Source: JBDNIO01 sp041688215
GTDB taxonomy: Bacteria > Pseudomonadota > Gammaproteobacteria > Nevskiales > Salinisphaeraceae
DNA: 9,398 bases
Reading direction: 5' to 3'
Assembly (NCBI GenBank): GCA_041688215.1
Contig: JBDNIO010000012.1
Coordinates: 1 to 9,398, forward strand
Shown in pieces: positions 1-6,715 of this stretch. The notes below the pieces were generated by a model. It saw only the letters and a list, made by a program, of their open reading frames with translations. It ran no database searches and was not told where the DNA came from. A program made the translations under genes and the position numbers. Each line of letters opens with the position of its first letter. Positions within the stretch are counted from its first letter, which is position 1.

Positions 1-109
1 AGAAACCATCGGCAATGCCAACGAAGATATCATTCGTCAATACGTACAGGATCAACTAAAGACAATGGAAAAAGGCGAGACAAACGGGCAACAGTTAGGG
101 TTCTTCTAA
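1..109 (+). CDS. IS200/IS605-type transposase TnpA, C-terminal end only (partial)
   Basis: An open frame runs in from the left edge (codons start at base 2) and ends at TAA 107-109, giving 35 residues. It begins ETIGNANEDIIRQYVQDQ and ends QQLGFF. The pattern T-[IV]-G-N-x-N-E-x-x-I-x-x-Y-V-x-D-Q is typical of the last helix of the single-domain HUH/Y1 transposases of IS200/IS605, which cut and rejoin single-stranded DNA through one tyrosine. The Tyr of RQYVQDQ sits where that nucleophile lies. The HUH motif would be off the left edge. No tnpB is visible. The protein differs from the TnpA end at the right edge, so the two are not copies of one element. A REP-associated transposase (RAYT) is an alternative, because only the tail can be read. 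Confidence 0.62.
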   Translation, partial: ETIGNANEDIIRQYVQDQLKTMEKGETNGQQLGFF

Positions 110-137
110 AACTCGGTCGCTTGCGGCCGAGTTTTTT
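110..137 (+). terminator. Hairpin plus T-tract after the left TnpA gene
   Basis: AACTCGGTCGC (110-120) can pair with GCGGCCGAGTT (123-133), with one G-T (G-U in RNA) pair. The innermost pair probably opens to leave a CTTG loop. Six T follow (132-137). It starts directly after the TnpA stop codon, the form of a factor-independent terminator. Because IS200/IS605 elements carry subterminal hairpins that TnpA recognises, it could instead be, or also serve as, the element's right-end hairpin. The sequence alone cannot decide this. Confidence 0.75.
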
Positions 138-214
138 ATATTGATCCTGCGCTTGCCCGTTCCCGTAGACACTGCGAAATATCCAGTCTATTCTTGACCT
201 TAGCCGACCATAAG

Positions 215-257
215 AAACGGTTGGCAGTTAATCTGAACAACGAACGCCAACCGGTTT
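215..257. repeat. Imperfect inverted repeat upstream of the lipoprotein gene
   Basis: AAACGGTTGGC (215-225) is the reverse complement of GCCAACCGGTTT (246-257) except for one extra C in the right arm. The arms are 20 nt apart. The right arm contains a perfect 8-bp palindrome, AACCGGTT (249-256). The repeat lies 70-112 nt before the lipoprotein start, in a leader with no convincing sigma-70 promoter, so it could be an operator or an RNA stem in the 5' leader. The rest of 138-326 shows no other clear feature. Confidence 0.4.
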
Positions 258-312
258 GTGCGGATTACAGACGTAAAATATCAGTGCCGGAGTCAGCGCC
301 GCGCCGTCGCGC

Positions 313-318
313 AGGGAG
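313..318 (+). promoter_or_regulatory. Ribosome binding site that fixes the lipoprotein start
   Basis: AGGGAG ends 8 nt before ATG 327. The frame is open further upstream to base 258. Only the start at 327 combines a good Shine-Dalgarno sequence with a lipoprotein signal peptide at the very N-terminus, so 327 is preferred. Confidence 0.75.
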
Positions 319-326
319 AAAAAACC

Positions 327-2561
327 ATGAAAACAAATTCGTTAAAACGGGGGCTGGCTATGCTCGTCGCCGGTGCCGCCCTGATGGGTTGCGGGAGTAG
401 CGGTTCGGGCAGCGGCAGGGTGGGCAATTCTGGCGGGCAGGACGGGGGCACACCCACATCCCCGCCGACGGCCCCCATGTCGCGCTTCGACTTGGCCAAC
501 GACTGTTATGTGATGAGAGCAAATAGCCAGTACGTGGTTCGTGACGGGAATAGCTTTATCGCAAATGGCGCCGACGCAGCTGGAGCAGAACGCTTTTATA
601 TGCGCGCCGCCAACCTGGGCCGCTATCTTTTTTACACGCCAGACCGTTCGTTGATGACTGCAAACGGTTCAACAGTGAGTGCGCAGACGACACCCGCCGA
701 TGGTTCGGATTGGACGTTTGTTGGAGATCAGGGCCGTTTTACCGCAACGACCCTCAACGATCAGCCGCTAAGCACCGATGCTTCGGACGAACTCGTGCTG
801 GGCGGTTTGCCTGCCCGGCTTGAATTTGAGCCCGCCACTGGCTGCAGCGTTTATCCGGAAATGCCGGTTGGTATTGATGGGCCCACGTTTGCCGGGCCGC
901 GTGCCGGCCAGCCGGTTATCGGCTTTGCCGAAGTGCATTCGCACATGGGCATGGGCTCGGAATTGTCGGATGGCAGTGAGGATGTCGGCCCCACTGCAGG
1001 CGGCGTACTTTATGGCCAGGCGATTAACCGTTTCGGTGCGCCGGCGGCACTGGACGATTGCATTGCCTTGCACGGCCCGAACGGAACCTTGAGCGCCGAG
1101 AATATTATTCTCGACCAAGACCCCCTGCAGATGCACGACACCACTGGCTGGCCAACGTTTATCGACTGGCCTGCGCGTGATTCGTTTCTGCATCAACAGA
1201 TGTATTACAAGTGGATCGAGCGGGCCTACAAGGCGGGCCTGCGTACCATGACCATCCACGGCACTAACATCGAGGCGCTGTGCAACATCGCCAAAGCCAC
1301 CTTCGGCGATAAAACTGCCGAATGCGTAGACATGGAGACCGGCACCCAGCAGGTGCAGTACATGTATGACGTGCAGGACTACATCGACGCCCAGGAAGGC
1401 GGGCCTGGCCAGGGCTGGTTCCGTATTGTGCGTACACCCGCCGAGGCGCGTTCTGTGATCGCCCAGGGCAAACTGGCGGTAATTTTGGGTCTGGAGTTTT
1501 CGAATATCTTTCATTGCCGGGTGCAATTTCTGCCTGACGGCAGCGAAACCAGCGACTGCACCCGTGAGGATATCGACCGCGAAATTGATGAGGTTTGGGG
1601 TCTCGGTGTGCGTCAGGTTTTCCCCTATCACGATGTGGACAGCGCCCTCGGTGGCACGGGTATTTTCAGTTCCGTACTGAACTACGTTGGCTTTACCGAT
1701 ACCCGTGGGTTCTGGAAAACCTACCCTTGTGAGAATGGTGGCGAAGGTCCCACTTATTTCTATGACGCCGGGGCCGAATTGGAAACCGGGGCTTTGGGCC
1801 TATTCAATGATCCGGTTACCCAGCTGCTCAGGGACGCAACCGAAGGGTTGCTGCCGTTTTATCCTCCGGGCCGCCAATGCAATGCGCGCACCGTGACACC
1901 GCTGGGTGAATACGCGATCGACAGGATAATGAAGAAAGGCTTTGTGCTCGATATTGACCACGCGGAAATCCGCAGCAAACAATACATGCTGGATGAGGGC
2001 GCCAAACTGACGCCGAACTATCCCATGGTGTCCGGCCATGGCGGGCATGGCGGCATTAACAATACCCAAGCTGAACAGATGGTCCGGCAGGGCGGCATCA
2101 TTTATCCCGCGCTACCCAACGGCAAGGATTACGTGGATTTTCTGAGTAAGTTGCGCCCCATTTGGGATACATCCGGCACCAGCCGGCCGTTTTCCGCCGG
2201 TTACGGAGCGGACACCAATGGCCTGCGTACCTTGCCCGGTCCGCGCGGTGCTGGGTCCGAACCGATCCAGTATCCGTTTACGCTGTTCCGCGGCCCGGAT
2301 TGGGGGCCACAATTTGCCGAAGCCGGCATAAGCCCGTTGCGTGTAGACATGCTCTCGATTCCCGACGGCAAAACCTGGAATATGAACGAACGAGGCATGT
2401 CTCATTATGGTCTAGTGGCTGACATAGTCGAGGGAGTACGCATCGAAGGCGGCCAACAAGCCCTGGACGCGCTCTATAATTCTGCGGAAACCTATTTGCA
2501 GATGTGGGAGCAAACCGAGGAGGCTTCCGCATCGGCTAGTCAGCGACCGTCCCCGCCTTAA
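327..2561 (+). CDS. Lipoprotein with divergent peptidase M19 (membrane dipeptidase-like) amidohydrolase domain
   Basis: Predicted 744-aa exported lipoprotein. Residues 1-22 are a type II signal peptide (KR at 7-8, then hydrophobic) with lipobox L19-M20-G21-C22. Gly at +2 gives no inner-membrane retention signal, so the outer membrane is likely. A Gly/Ser/Pro-rich linker reaches about residue 52. A beta-rich segment of unknown fold (about 53-173, bounded by C60 and C173) follows, then a metal-dependent hydrolase barrel. Segments match the M19 order: H204-S-H206 (first strand), GLEFS with E390, LGVRQVFPYH with H435, VLDIDH with H545, VSGHGG with H571, and GADTNG with D629. These correspond to the zinc ligands and catalytic Asp of renal dipeptidase. 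The usual first motif is HxD; here it is HxH. The protein is about twice the length of common M19 enzymes, with a long insertion between H206 and E390. Nine cysteines after C22 fit an oxidising compartment. The substrate is unknown; a dipeptide or other amide or lactone is possible. The next gene starts 20 nt downstream. The family call is inferred from aligned motifs. Confidence 0.75.
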   Translation: MKTNSLKRGLAMLVAGAALMGCGSSGSGSGRVGNSGGQDGGTPTSPPTAPMSRFDLANDCYVMRANSQYVVRDGNSFIANGADAAGAERFYMRAANLGRYLFYTPDRSLMTANGSTVSAQTTPADGSDWTFVGDQGRFTATTLNDQPLSTDASDELVLGGLPARLEFEPATGCSVYPEMPVGIDGPTFAGPRAGQPVIGFAEVHSHMGMGSELSDGSEDVGPTAGGVLYGQAINRFGAPAALDDCIALHGPNGTLSAENIILDQDPLQMHDTTGWPTFIDWPARDSFLHQQMYYKWIERAYKAGLRTMTIHGTNIEALCNIAKATFGDKTAECVDMETGTQQVQYMYDVQDYIDAQEGGPGQGWFRIVRTPAEARSVIAQGKLAVILGLEFSNIFHCRVQFLPDGSETSDCTREDIDREIDEVWGLGVRQVFPYHDVDSALGGTGIFSSVLNYVGFTDTRGFWKTYPCENGGEGPTYFYDAGAELETGALGLFNDPVTQLLRDATEGLLPFYPPGRQCNARTVTPLGEYAIDRIMKKGFVLDIDHAEIRSKQYMLDEGAKLTPNYPMVSGHGGHGGINNTQAEQMVRQGGIIYPALPNGKDYVDFLSKLRPIWDTSGTSRPFSAGYGADTNGLRTLPGPRGAGSEPIQYPFTLFRGPDWGPQFAEAGISPLRVDMLSIPDGKTWNMNERGMSHYGLVADIVEGVRIEGGQQALDALYNSAETYLQMWEQTEEASASASQRPSPP

Positions 2562-2581
2562 ACAACTCGTAATCGCGTAGT

Positions 2582-4075
2582 GTGTTTGGTTTGAATCGGT
2601 GGGCGCACCGCCTGCAAATTGCAATTGCGGGTGCTGTGGTTCTTGTGTTTCCGCTGGCGGCCGCTGCACATGGATTCGGGCGGCTTTACAACCTGCCGGT
2701 CCCGTTCTGGTTGTACGCCTGGGGTTCAGCTTCCGTATTGGCCGTGTCGTTTCTGCTAGCGGCGTATTTTGCACAGGCGAGTAGTGCGGCGGATTCAGCT
2801 ACGGCGCGTGATATCAGTAATGCGTACTGGGTACGCGCCTTGCGATCGGTATTACCCCCGCTCAAAGCACTCAGCGTTTTTCTGCTGGTTCTTTGCGTAG
2901 CTACCGGATTTTTCGGTAACCCCGACCCTTATCGCAATTTCAGCATGACTTTTTTCTGGGTCGTGTTTCTGCTGGGTTTCACTTATCTTACCGCCTGCAT
3001 CGGCAATCTCTACGCGCTGATTAATCCCTGGCGGGTGATTGCGGAAACGCTTGGGCGGTTTTCCCATGCTTATCGGCGCGGGCTTATTACCTACCCCAGG
3101 GTACTGGGAGACTGGCCCGCGCTGGTTCTGTATCTGGCCTTCATCTGGCTGGAGCTGTTCGGGCACGGCCGCCCCGTGCCGCTGGCGACAATGTTGCTGG
3201 TCTACAGCATCATTAATCTGATGGGTGCCGGGCTGGTGGGCATTCAGGCATGGTTTCGCCATTGCGAATTCTTTTCGGTATACCTGCGTTTAGTCGCGCT
3301 GATGGCGCCGATCGACTATCAACCGTCTGAATCGCCTGCACAACGGGGAAGATTAAGTTTGCGCCGGGCATTTGCTGCACTGGTACAACAGCGGCCGCGT
3401 ACTATGAGCACCGTGGTTTTCGTAATGGCCATGCTATCGACCACCGCATTCGACGGCCTGCGCGCCACGCAGGCCTGGGTCAGATTATTCTGGAGTGACC
3501 CGACCGGAATTGTTACCGCACTGGCGGGTGCACGTCCGATCCAAGCCATCGCTACAGTGCGTCCCTGGTATATAGCCTGGGAAACATTCTGGCTGCTGGC
3601 GCTGCCGTTTTTTTACCTTGGCGTCTATCTTGGGTTTGTCTGGCTGACAAAATGGTTTGCGCGTAGCCCCCGGTCGGTACGCGAACTGGCGTTTGATTTC
3701 GCTTTCACCTTGCTGCCGATCGTGCTGGTGTATCACATGACGCACTACGCAACCCTGATGCTCACCCAGGGCTTGAAAATACTCAGCCTGGCATCCGACC
3801 CATTCGGCTGGGGCTGGGATCTGTTCGGCACGGCCATGCAATTCCGGGCACCGATTCTGCCGGGCATGGGGCTGGTTTGGCATACCCAGGTGGGGCTGAT
3901 TCTGCTTGGTCACATCATTAGCGTGTATCTTGCGCATCAGGTTGCGTTGCGGGTATTGCCGAGCCGCGGCCGCGCATTCTTCGGGCAACTGCCCATGCTT
4001 GTCCTGATGGTTATGCTCACCTTGGCCGGACTCTGGATTCTGGCGCAACCGCTTACGGTAGAACGTATGATGTAG
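2582..4075 (+). CDS. Histidine-rich polytopic membrane protein of unknown function
   Basis: A 497-aa protein with an N-terminal hydrophobic segment (about 11-29) ending AAAA-H30-G. This could be a cleavable signal (AxA|HG) or the first helix. Further hydrophobic stretches lie near 43-63, 93-111, 122-146, 178-193, 201-222, 276-290, 332-356, 371-394, 430-452 and 470-489, giving about ten membrane helices. Candidate functional residues in or near helices are H385-M-T-H388, H434, H444 and H452, plus the motifs GNLYALINPWR (141-151) and TAFDGL (288-293). From memory, the N-terminal pattern (AHG, then LPxPxWLYxWG) and NPWR resemble membrane proteins that databases sometimes label fenitrothion hydrolase. 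That label is weak and is not adopted as a function. The start is GTG 2582, the first possible start after an in-frame stop at 2570; TTG 2591 is an alternative. No clear ribosome binding site is seen, so translation may be coupled to the lipoprotein gene. Likely an inner-membrane partner or co-expressed neighbour of that lipoprotein. Confidence 0.7.
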   Translation: MFGLNRWAHRLQIAIAGAVVLVFPLAAAAHGFGRLYNLPVPFWLYAWGSASVLAVSFLLAAYFAQASSAADSATARDISNAYWVRALRSVLPPLKALSVFLLVLCVATGFFGNPDPYRNFSMTFFWVVFLLGFTYLTACIGNLYALINPWRVIAETLGRFSHAYRRGLITYPRVLGDWPALVLYLAFIWLELFGHGRPVPLATMLLVYSIINLMGAGLVGIQAWFRHCEFFSVYLRLVALMAPIDYQPSESPAQRGRLSLRRAFAALVQQRPRTMSTVVFVMAMLSTTAFDGLRATQAWVRLFWSDPTGIVTALAGARPIQAIATVRPWYIAWETFWLLALPFFYLGVYLGFVWLTKWFARSPRSVRELAFDFAFTLLPIVLVYHMTHYATLMLTQGLKILSLASDPFGWGWDLFGTAMQFRAPILPGMGLVWHTQVGLILLGHIISVYLAHQVALRVLPSRGRAFFGQLPMLVLMVMLTLAGLWILAQPLTVERMM

Positions 4076-4234
4076 ACAGATTCGGGAAAATCCAGTTTAT
4101 GACTGCGCGGAAAACACCGTAAACGCGGGCACGGCCCAGCTCTAACCCGAATTTTCTGGCGCGGGCGGCAAAGCCCCGTGCCGCTGGGCAATAGAACCGC
4201 GCGAGCAGCCGGTACCGCTCGAAACGCCTGCGCT

Positions 4235-4263
4235 TTTATCACTTTTGAATAATCGGGTATGAT
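4235..4263 (+). promoter_or_regulatory. Possible promoter with -10 TATGAT very close to the decarboxylase start
   Basis: TATGAT (4258-4263) matches the -10 consensus at 5 of 6 positions. A poor -35 candidate, TTTATC (4235-4240), is 17 nt upstream. Transcription would begin near 4270, only about 3 nt before ATG 4273, so the mRNA would be almost leaderless. The rest of 4076-4266 holds a small hairpin (GCGGCA 4165-4170 with TGCCGC 4179-4184) without a T-tract and no gene. This is a pattern match only. Confidence 0.25.
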
Positions 4264-4272
4264 CGAGTGGCC

Positions 4273-5928
4273 ATGAGCGAAACGAGCATAGGCGATTATT
4301 TACTTCAGCAACTTGCCGCTGCCGGTGTAAAACATGTATTCGGTGTGCCCGGCGATTATGTGCTCGGTTTCTATGACCAGATGGAACATAGCCCGGTTCA
4401 GCACATCGGCACCACCCGCGAAGATACCGCCGCCTTCGCCGCCGATGGCTACGGGCGCTGCAATGGTCTTGGCGCACTGGCGGTAACTTACGGCGTTGGC
4501 GCATTGAGTGTGGTCAATGCAATTGCAGGCGCGCATGCGGAATCCGCCCCGGTCGTGGTAATCAGCGGGGCGCCCGGCGTGCAGGAGGCGCGCGATGATC
4601 CGATGCTGCATCATCGTTTCGGACCCTTTACCTTCCAGCGTGAAATATTCGACCGCATCACCTGCGCTACCGCCGTGCTGGATGATCCCGTGCTGGCATT
4701 TCGTCAGATCGACCGAACCATTGCTGCCGCGCTGCGTTACCGAAAACCCGTATATATCGAACTGCCGCGAGACATGGCACAGGTGGCCGGTTCCAGCATG
4801 CCAGCGCGTTCGGATGCGCAGGCCGAAGTGCTGGATGAAGCGGTACTCGACGAGGCGGTAGCCGAAACTGTGGCATTGCTGGGCGCGTCTCGTGCGCCCG
4901 TCGTAATCGCGGGTGTGGAGTTGCACCGGCGCGAATTACAGGACCAGTTACTCGCATTTATTGAACGTGCCAACTTGCCGGTGGCCGCCACTTTGACCGG
5001 CAAGTCAGTTATTGGTGAACGCCATCGAAATTATCTCGGCATTTATGAGGGCGCGATGAGCAGCGAAGACGCCCGTTATCTGGTGGAAGAATCCGACTGC
5101 ATTCTGATGTTGGGTATCACACTTAACGATATCGACACCGGTATTTACAGCACCCAGCTCAACCCGCAGCAGATGATCCGTGCCGCGCAAGGCCAGGTGT
5201 TTATACGCCATCACCGTTATCCGAATGTGCCACTGGACAGGTTCCTGACGCGCCTGAGCGCCGCAGCAAGCAAGCGCGCAGATGCGCTTCCACATTTTTC
5301 CAGCGGCCCGCAAGCGCCGGGATTTCCGGAAGATGCCCGGGCAATGACCACGGCACGCCTGATAGGCCGGCTGAATAGCGCACTCACCAACAACATGATG
5401 GTAGTTTGCGATACCGGGGATTGCCTGTTTGCCGGCGTGGAACTGCGGGTGCATGAGCGCACCGAATTTTTAGCCTCGGGTTACTACACCACCATGGGTT
5501 ATGCGGTGCCGGCGGCGCTCGGCGCGCAAATTGCCCGGCCACAGCGACGCGCCCTGATTCTGGTTGGCGATGGCGCCTTTCAGATGACGGGCACCGAACT
5601 GGTCAGTCATTGCCGCCAAGGCCTCGCGCCCATAGTGGTGGTATTCAACAACCGCGGTTACAGTACCGAGCGATTCATCCTCGACGGCTCTTTCAACGAT
5701 ATTCCCCAATGGCACTACCACCGACTTGGCGAACTCTTTGGGCCTCTGCAAGGCTACGACGCGCCAGACGAGCAAGCGTTTGAAACCGCACTATGTGCGG
5801 CGCTGGACGACACCGATAATCCCAGCATTATCAACGTACATTTAAGCCCTCGGGACGCGTCTCCCGCTATGCAACGCCTGGGGCAACATCTGCAAGCCCG
5901 CGTAGCGGGTGATGACAAAGGCAAATAG
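4273..5928 (+). CDS. ThDP-dependent 2-oxoacid decarboxylase (pyruvate/indolepyruvate/phenylpyruvate decarboxylase family)
   Basis: A 551-aa cytoplasmic enzyme that should decarboxylate a 2-oxoacid to the aldehyde with thiamine diphosphate and Mg2+. From ATG 4273, the numbering of key residues matches the pyruvate/indolepyruvate decarboxylase family well: D28 in VPGDY, E50 (activates the ThDP aminopyrimidine) in REDTAAFAADGYGR, and the catalytic pair H113-H114 in MLHHRFG. The ThDP/Mg motif is G432-D-G434 through N459-N460, followed by GYSTE with E466 and then ILDGSFNDIPQWHY, as in PDC. Length is normal for the family (about 545-570). The domain order is PYR (about 1-175), central (about 185-330) and PP (about 350-540). 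D-H-H-E together separates it from acetolactate synthase and benzoylformate decarboxylase. Substrate choice (pyruvate, indolepyruvate, phenylpyruvate or a branched-chain acid) cannot be read here. GTG 4267 is an alternative start two codons upstream. No strong ribosome binding site is seen. Its last 62 bases overlap a convergent reading frame. Confidence 0.85.
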   Translation: MSETSIGDYLLQQLAAAGVKHVFGVPGDYVLGFYDQMEHSPVQHIGTTREDTAAFAADGYGRCNGLGALAVTYGVGALSVVNAIAGAHAESAPVVVISGAPGVQEARDDPMLHHRFGPFTFQREIFDRITCATAVLDDPVLAFRQIDRTIAAALRYRKPVYIELPRDMAQVAGSSMPARSDAQAEVLDEAVLDEAVAETVALLGASRAPVVIAGVELHRRELQDQLLAFIERANLPVAATLTGKSVIGERHRNYLGIYEGAMSSEDARYLVEESDCILMLGITLNDIDTGIYSTQLNPQQMIRAAQGQVFIRHHRYPNVPLDRFLTRLSAAASKRADALPHFSSGPQAPGFPEDARAMTTARLIGRLNSALTNNMMVVCDTGDCLFAGVELRVHERTEFLASGYYTTMGYAVPAALGAQIARPQRRALILVGDGAFQMTGTELVSHCRQGLAPIVVVFNNRGYSTERFILDGSFNDIPQWHYHRLGELFGPLQGYDAPDEQAFETALCAALDDTDNPSIINVHLSPRDASPAMQRLGQHLQARVAGDDKGK

Positions 5929-6655
5929 GCAGCACTACCCGACGCGAACTGGGACTAATCCGAATCAGTAACAGCGTGCCCGAAGAGTCGTCGTATCCGC
6001 TGCTGGCATAGGCTTGCGTGCGGCATTGCTGGTTTTCTACCGTTGCGCCGGATGCGCCGGGGCTGCCAAAATCAAAATTCAGCATTACGCGTTTGCGCAG
6101 GTTGCCGCCGTATAGATTGACGATTTCCTGCGTCTGACTGCCGGCTACGTGCTTGCTGCCGCCACCGACCTGAAACCAGTGCAACTCTGCCTGACACTGT
6201 AAAAGCGCTTCGGCCGTGCCGGTAGAGTGGGGTTGGATATCGACCTCCACACTCAAGTTGCAGCCCTGGATGGCGCCGCGGCTGTTTTCATAACAACTGA
6301 TGTCCATGTCCCGAATACTGGTTTGCGCCAATGACCGGCCTGATGGCGGTGCGCTGTAATATCCTTGTTGGGTTTGCGGCCGGGGGGTGTATCCCTGCTG
6401 TTGCTGGGGCGGGGGTGTTGAAATTGCGGTGGTTGCTGTCGGGACTGGGGTTGCGTCTGCGGAGCAGGTTTTTTGTAATTCAGGTTAATCCAGCCTTTCA
6501 TCCGCGTGTAAGGTTCGCCATACTCAACATACGCCCAGCGTTCGTTTACCCCGGCCCGGTAAACGGTTTGATACTCCAGAATCTGCACGCGGTTACCGTC
6601 TCGTACCGTGTCTATTTCGCTACCACCGGGGGTATCGTATACCGGTTGATTCGTG
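5867..6655 (-). pseudogene. 5'-truncated, frameshifted gene for an SH3-like / Pro-Gln-rich / Cys-containing protein
   Basis: Read on the - strand. A frame without its own start codon encodes NQPVYDTPGGSEIDTVRDGN, then VQILEYQTVY, WAYVEYGEPYTR and MKGWINLNY (to about 6470). The mix of glycines, valines and a closing GWI resembles a bacterial SH3b-like domain. A Pro/Gln linker follows (KKPAPQTQPQSRQQPPQFQH). The frame then degenerates, but another frame continues sensibly as PPPQQQQGYTPGPQTQQGYY and on into MDISCYENSRGAIQGCN, ending in a Cys-bearing beta-like region with QCQAELHW and NQQC. One missing C in the run at 6411-6415 would join the two frames. The combined gene ends at a stop at 5867-5869, overlapping the decarboxylase gene tail to tail. 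The 5' end with any signal peptide is lost at a junction near 6640-6652, where it meets the HAD phosphatase remnant. Probably once an exported protein. Its function is not recognised, and the C-terminal region matches no family I know. Confidence 0.5.
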
Positions 6656-6715
6656 GTCCAGAAGCGTGCCGTCCAGGTCGGTAAAAACCAGAAAGCCTTG
6701 TGTCGCGTTCAGCAT
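6620..6715 (-). pseudogene. Remnant of a HAD phosphatase gene (mannosyl/glucosyl-3-phosphoglycerate phosphatase-like), first ~22 codons
   Basis: ATG at 6715-6713 begins MLNATQGFLVFTDLDGTLLD, then H-E, then nine unrelated codons to TAG at 6622-6620. FTDLDGTLLDH is motif I of HAD phosphatases (DxDGT, with D13 as nucleophile and D15). Its place at the extreme N-terminus followed by DH is typical of the YedP/MpgP group, which dephosphorylates mannosyl- or glucosyl-3-phosphoglycerate. The start overlaps the stop of the upstream glycerate kinase gene as ATGCTGA, the arrangement of translationally coupled genes. The remaining roughly 250 codons are absent: after codon 22 the DNA reads in another frame as the SH3-like gene. 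The natural end point cannot be placed to the base. With only 22 residues, other Cof-type HAD members cannot be excluded. Confidence 0.6.

Noticed and set aside
194..232. TTGACC (194-199) and TTGGCA (221-226) as -35 boxes for the lipoprotein gene
   Set aside because: Neither has a -10 match at 16-18 nt; TAAAAT at 274-279 lacks a matching -35, so no promoter is called.
194..400. Small + strand open frame overlapping the lipoprotein start
   Set aside because: It overlaps the signal-peptide region in another frame, has no Shine-Dalgarno sequence and yields an Arg-rich, non-conserved-looking product.
768..1631. Long - strand open frame (287 codons) inside the lipoprotein gene
   Set aside because: It lies wholly opposite the M19-like coding frame, whose motifs are clear, and its translation has no recognisable domain; it is a shadow frame in GC-rich DNA.
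4165..4184. Hairpin GCGGCA/TGCCGC as a terminator for the membrane protein gene
   Set aside because: Only six pairs, an 8-nt loop and no T-tract follow; it is too weak to call, and no better terminator was found before the decarboxylase.
4300..4926. - strand open frame of 208 codons inside the decarboxylase gene
   Set aside because: The opposite strand carries the full ThDP decarboxylase with all catalytic residues; the antisense translation shows no domain or good start.
6331..6684. + strand open frame of 117 codons across the damaged block
   Set aside because: Its Gly/Leu/Arg-rich translation is the mirror of the Pro/Gln linker and SH3-like region on the - strand, and no ribosome binding site or family resemblance is seen.
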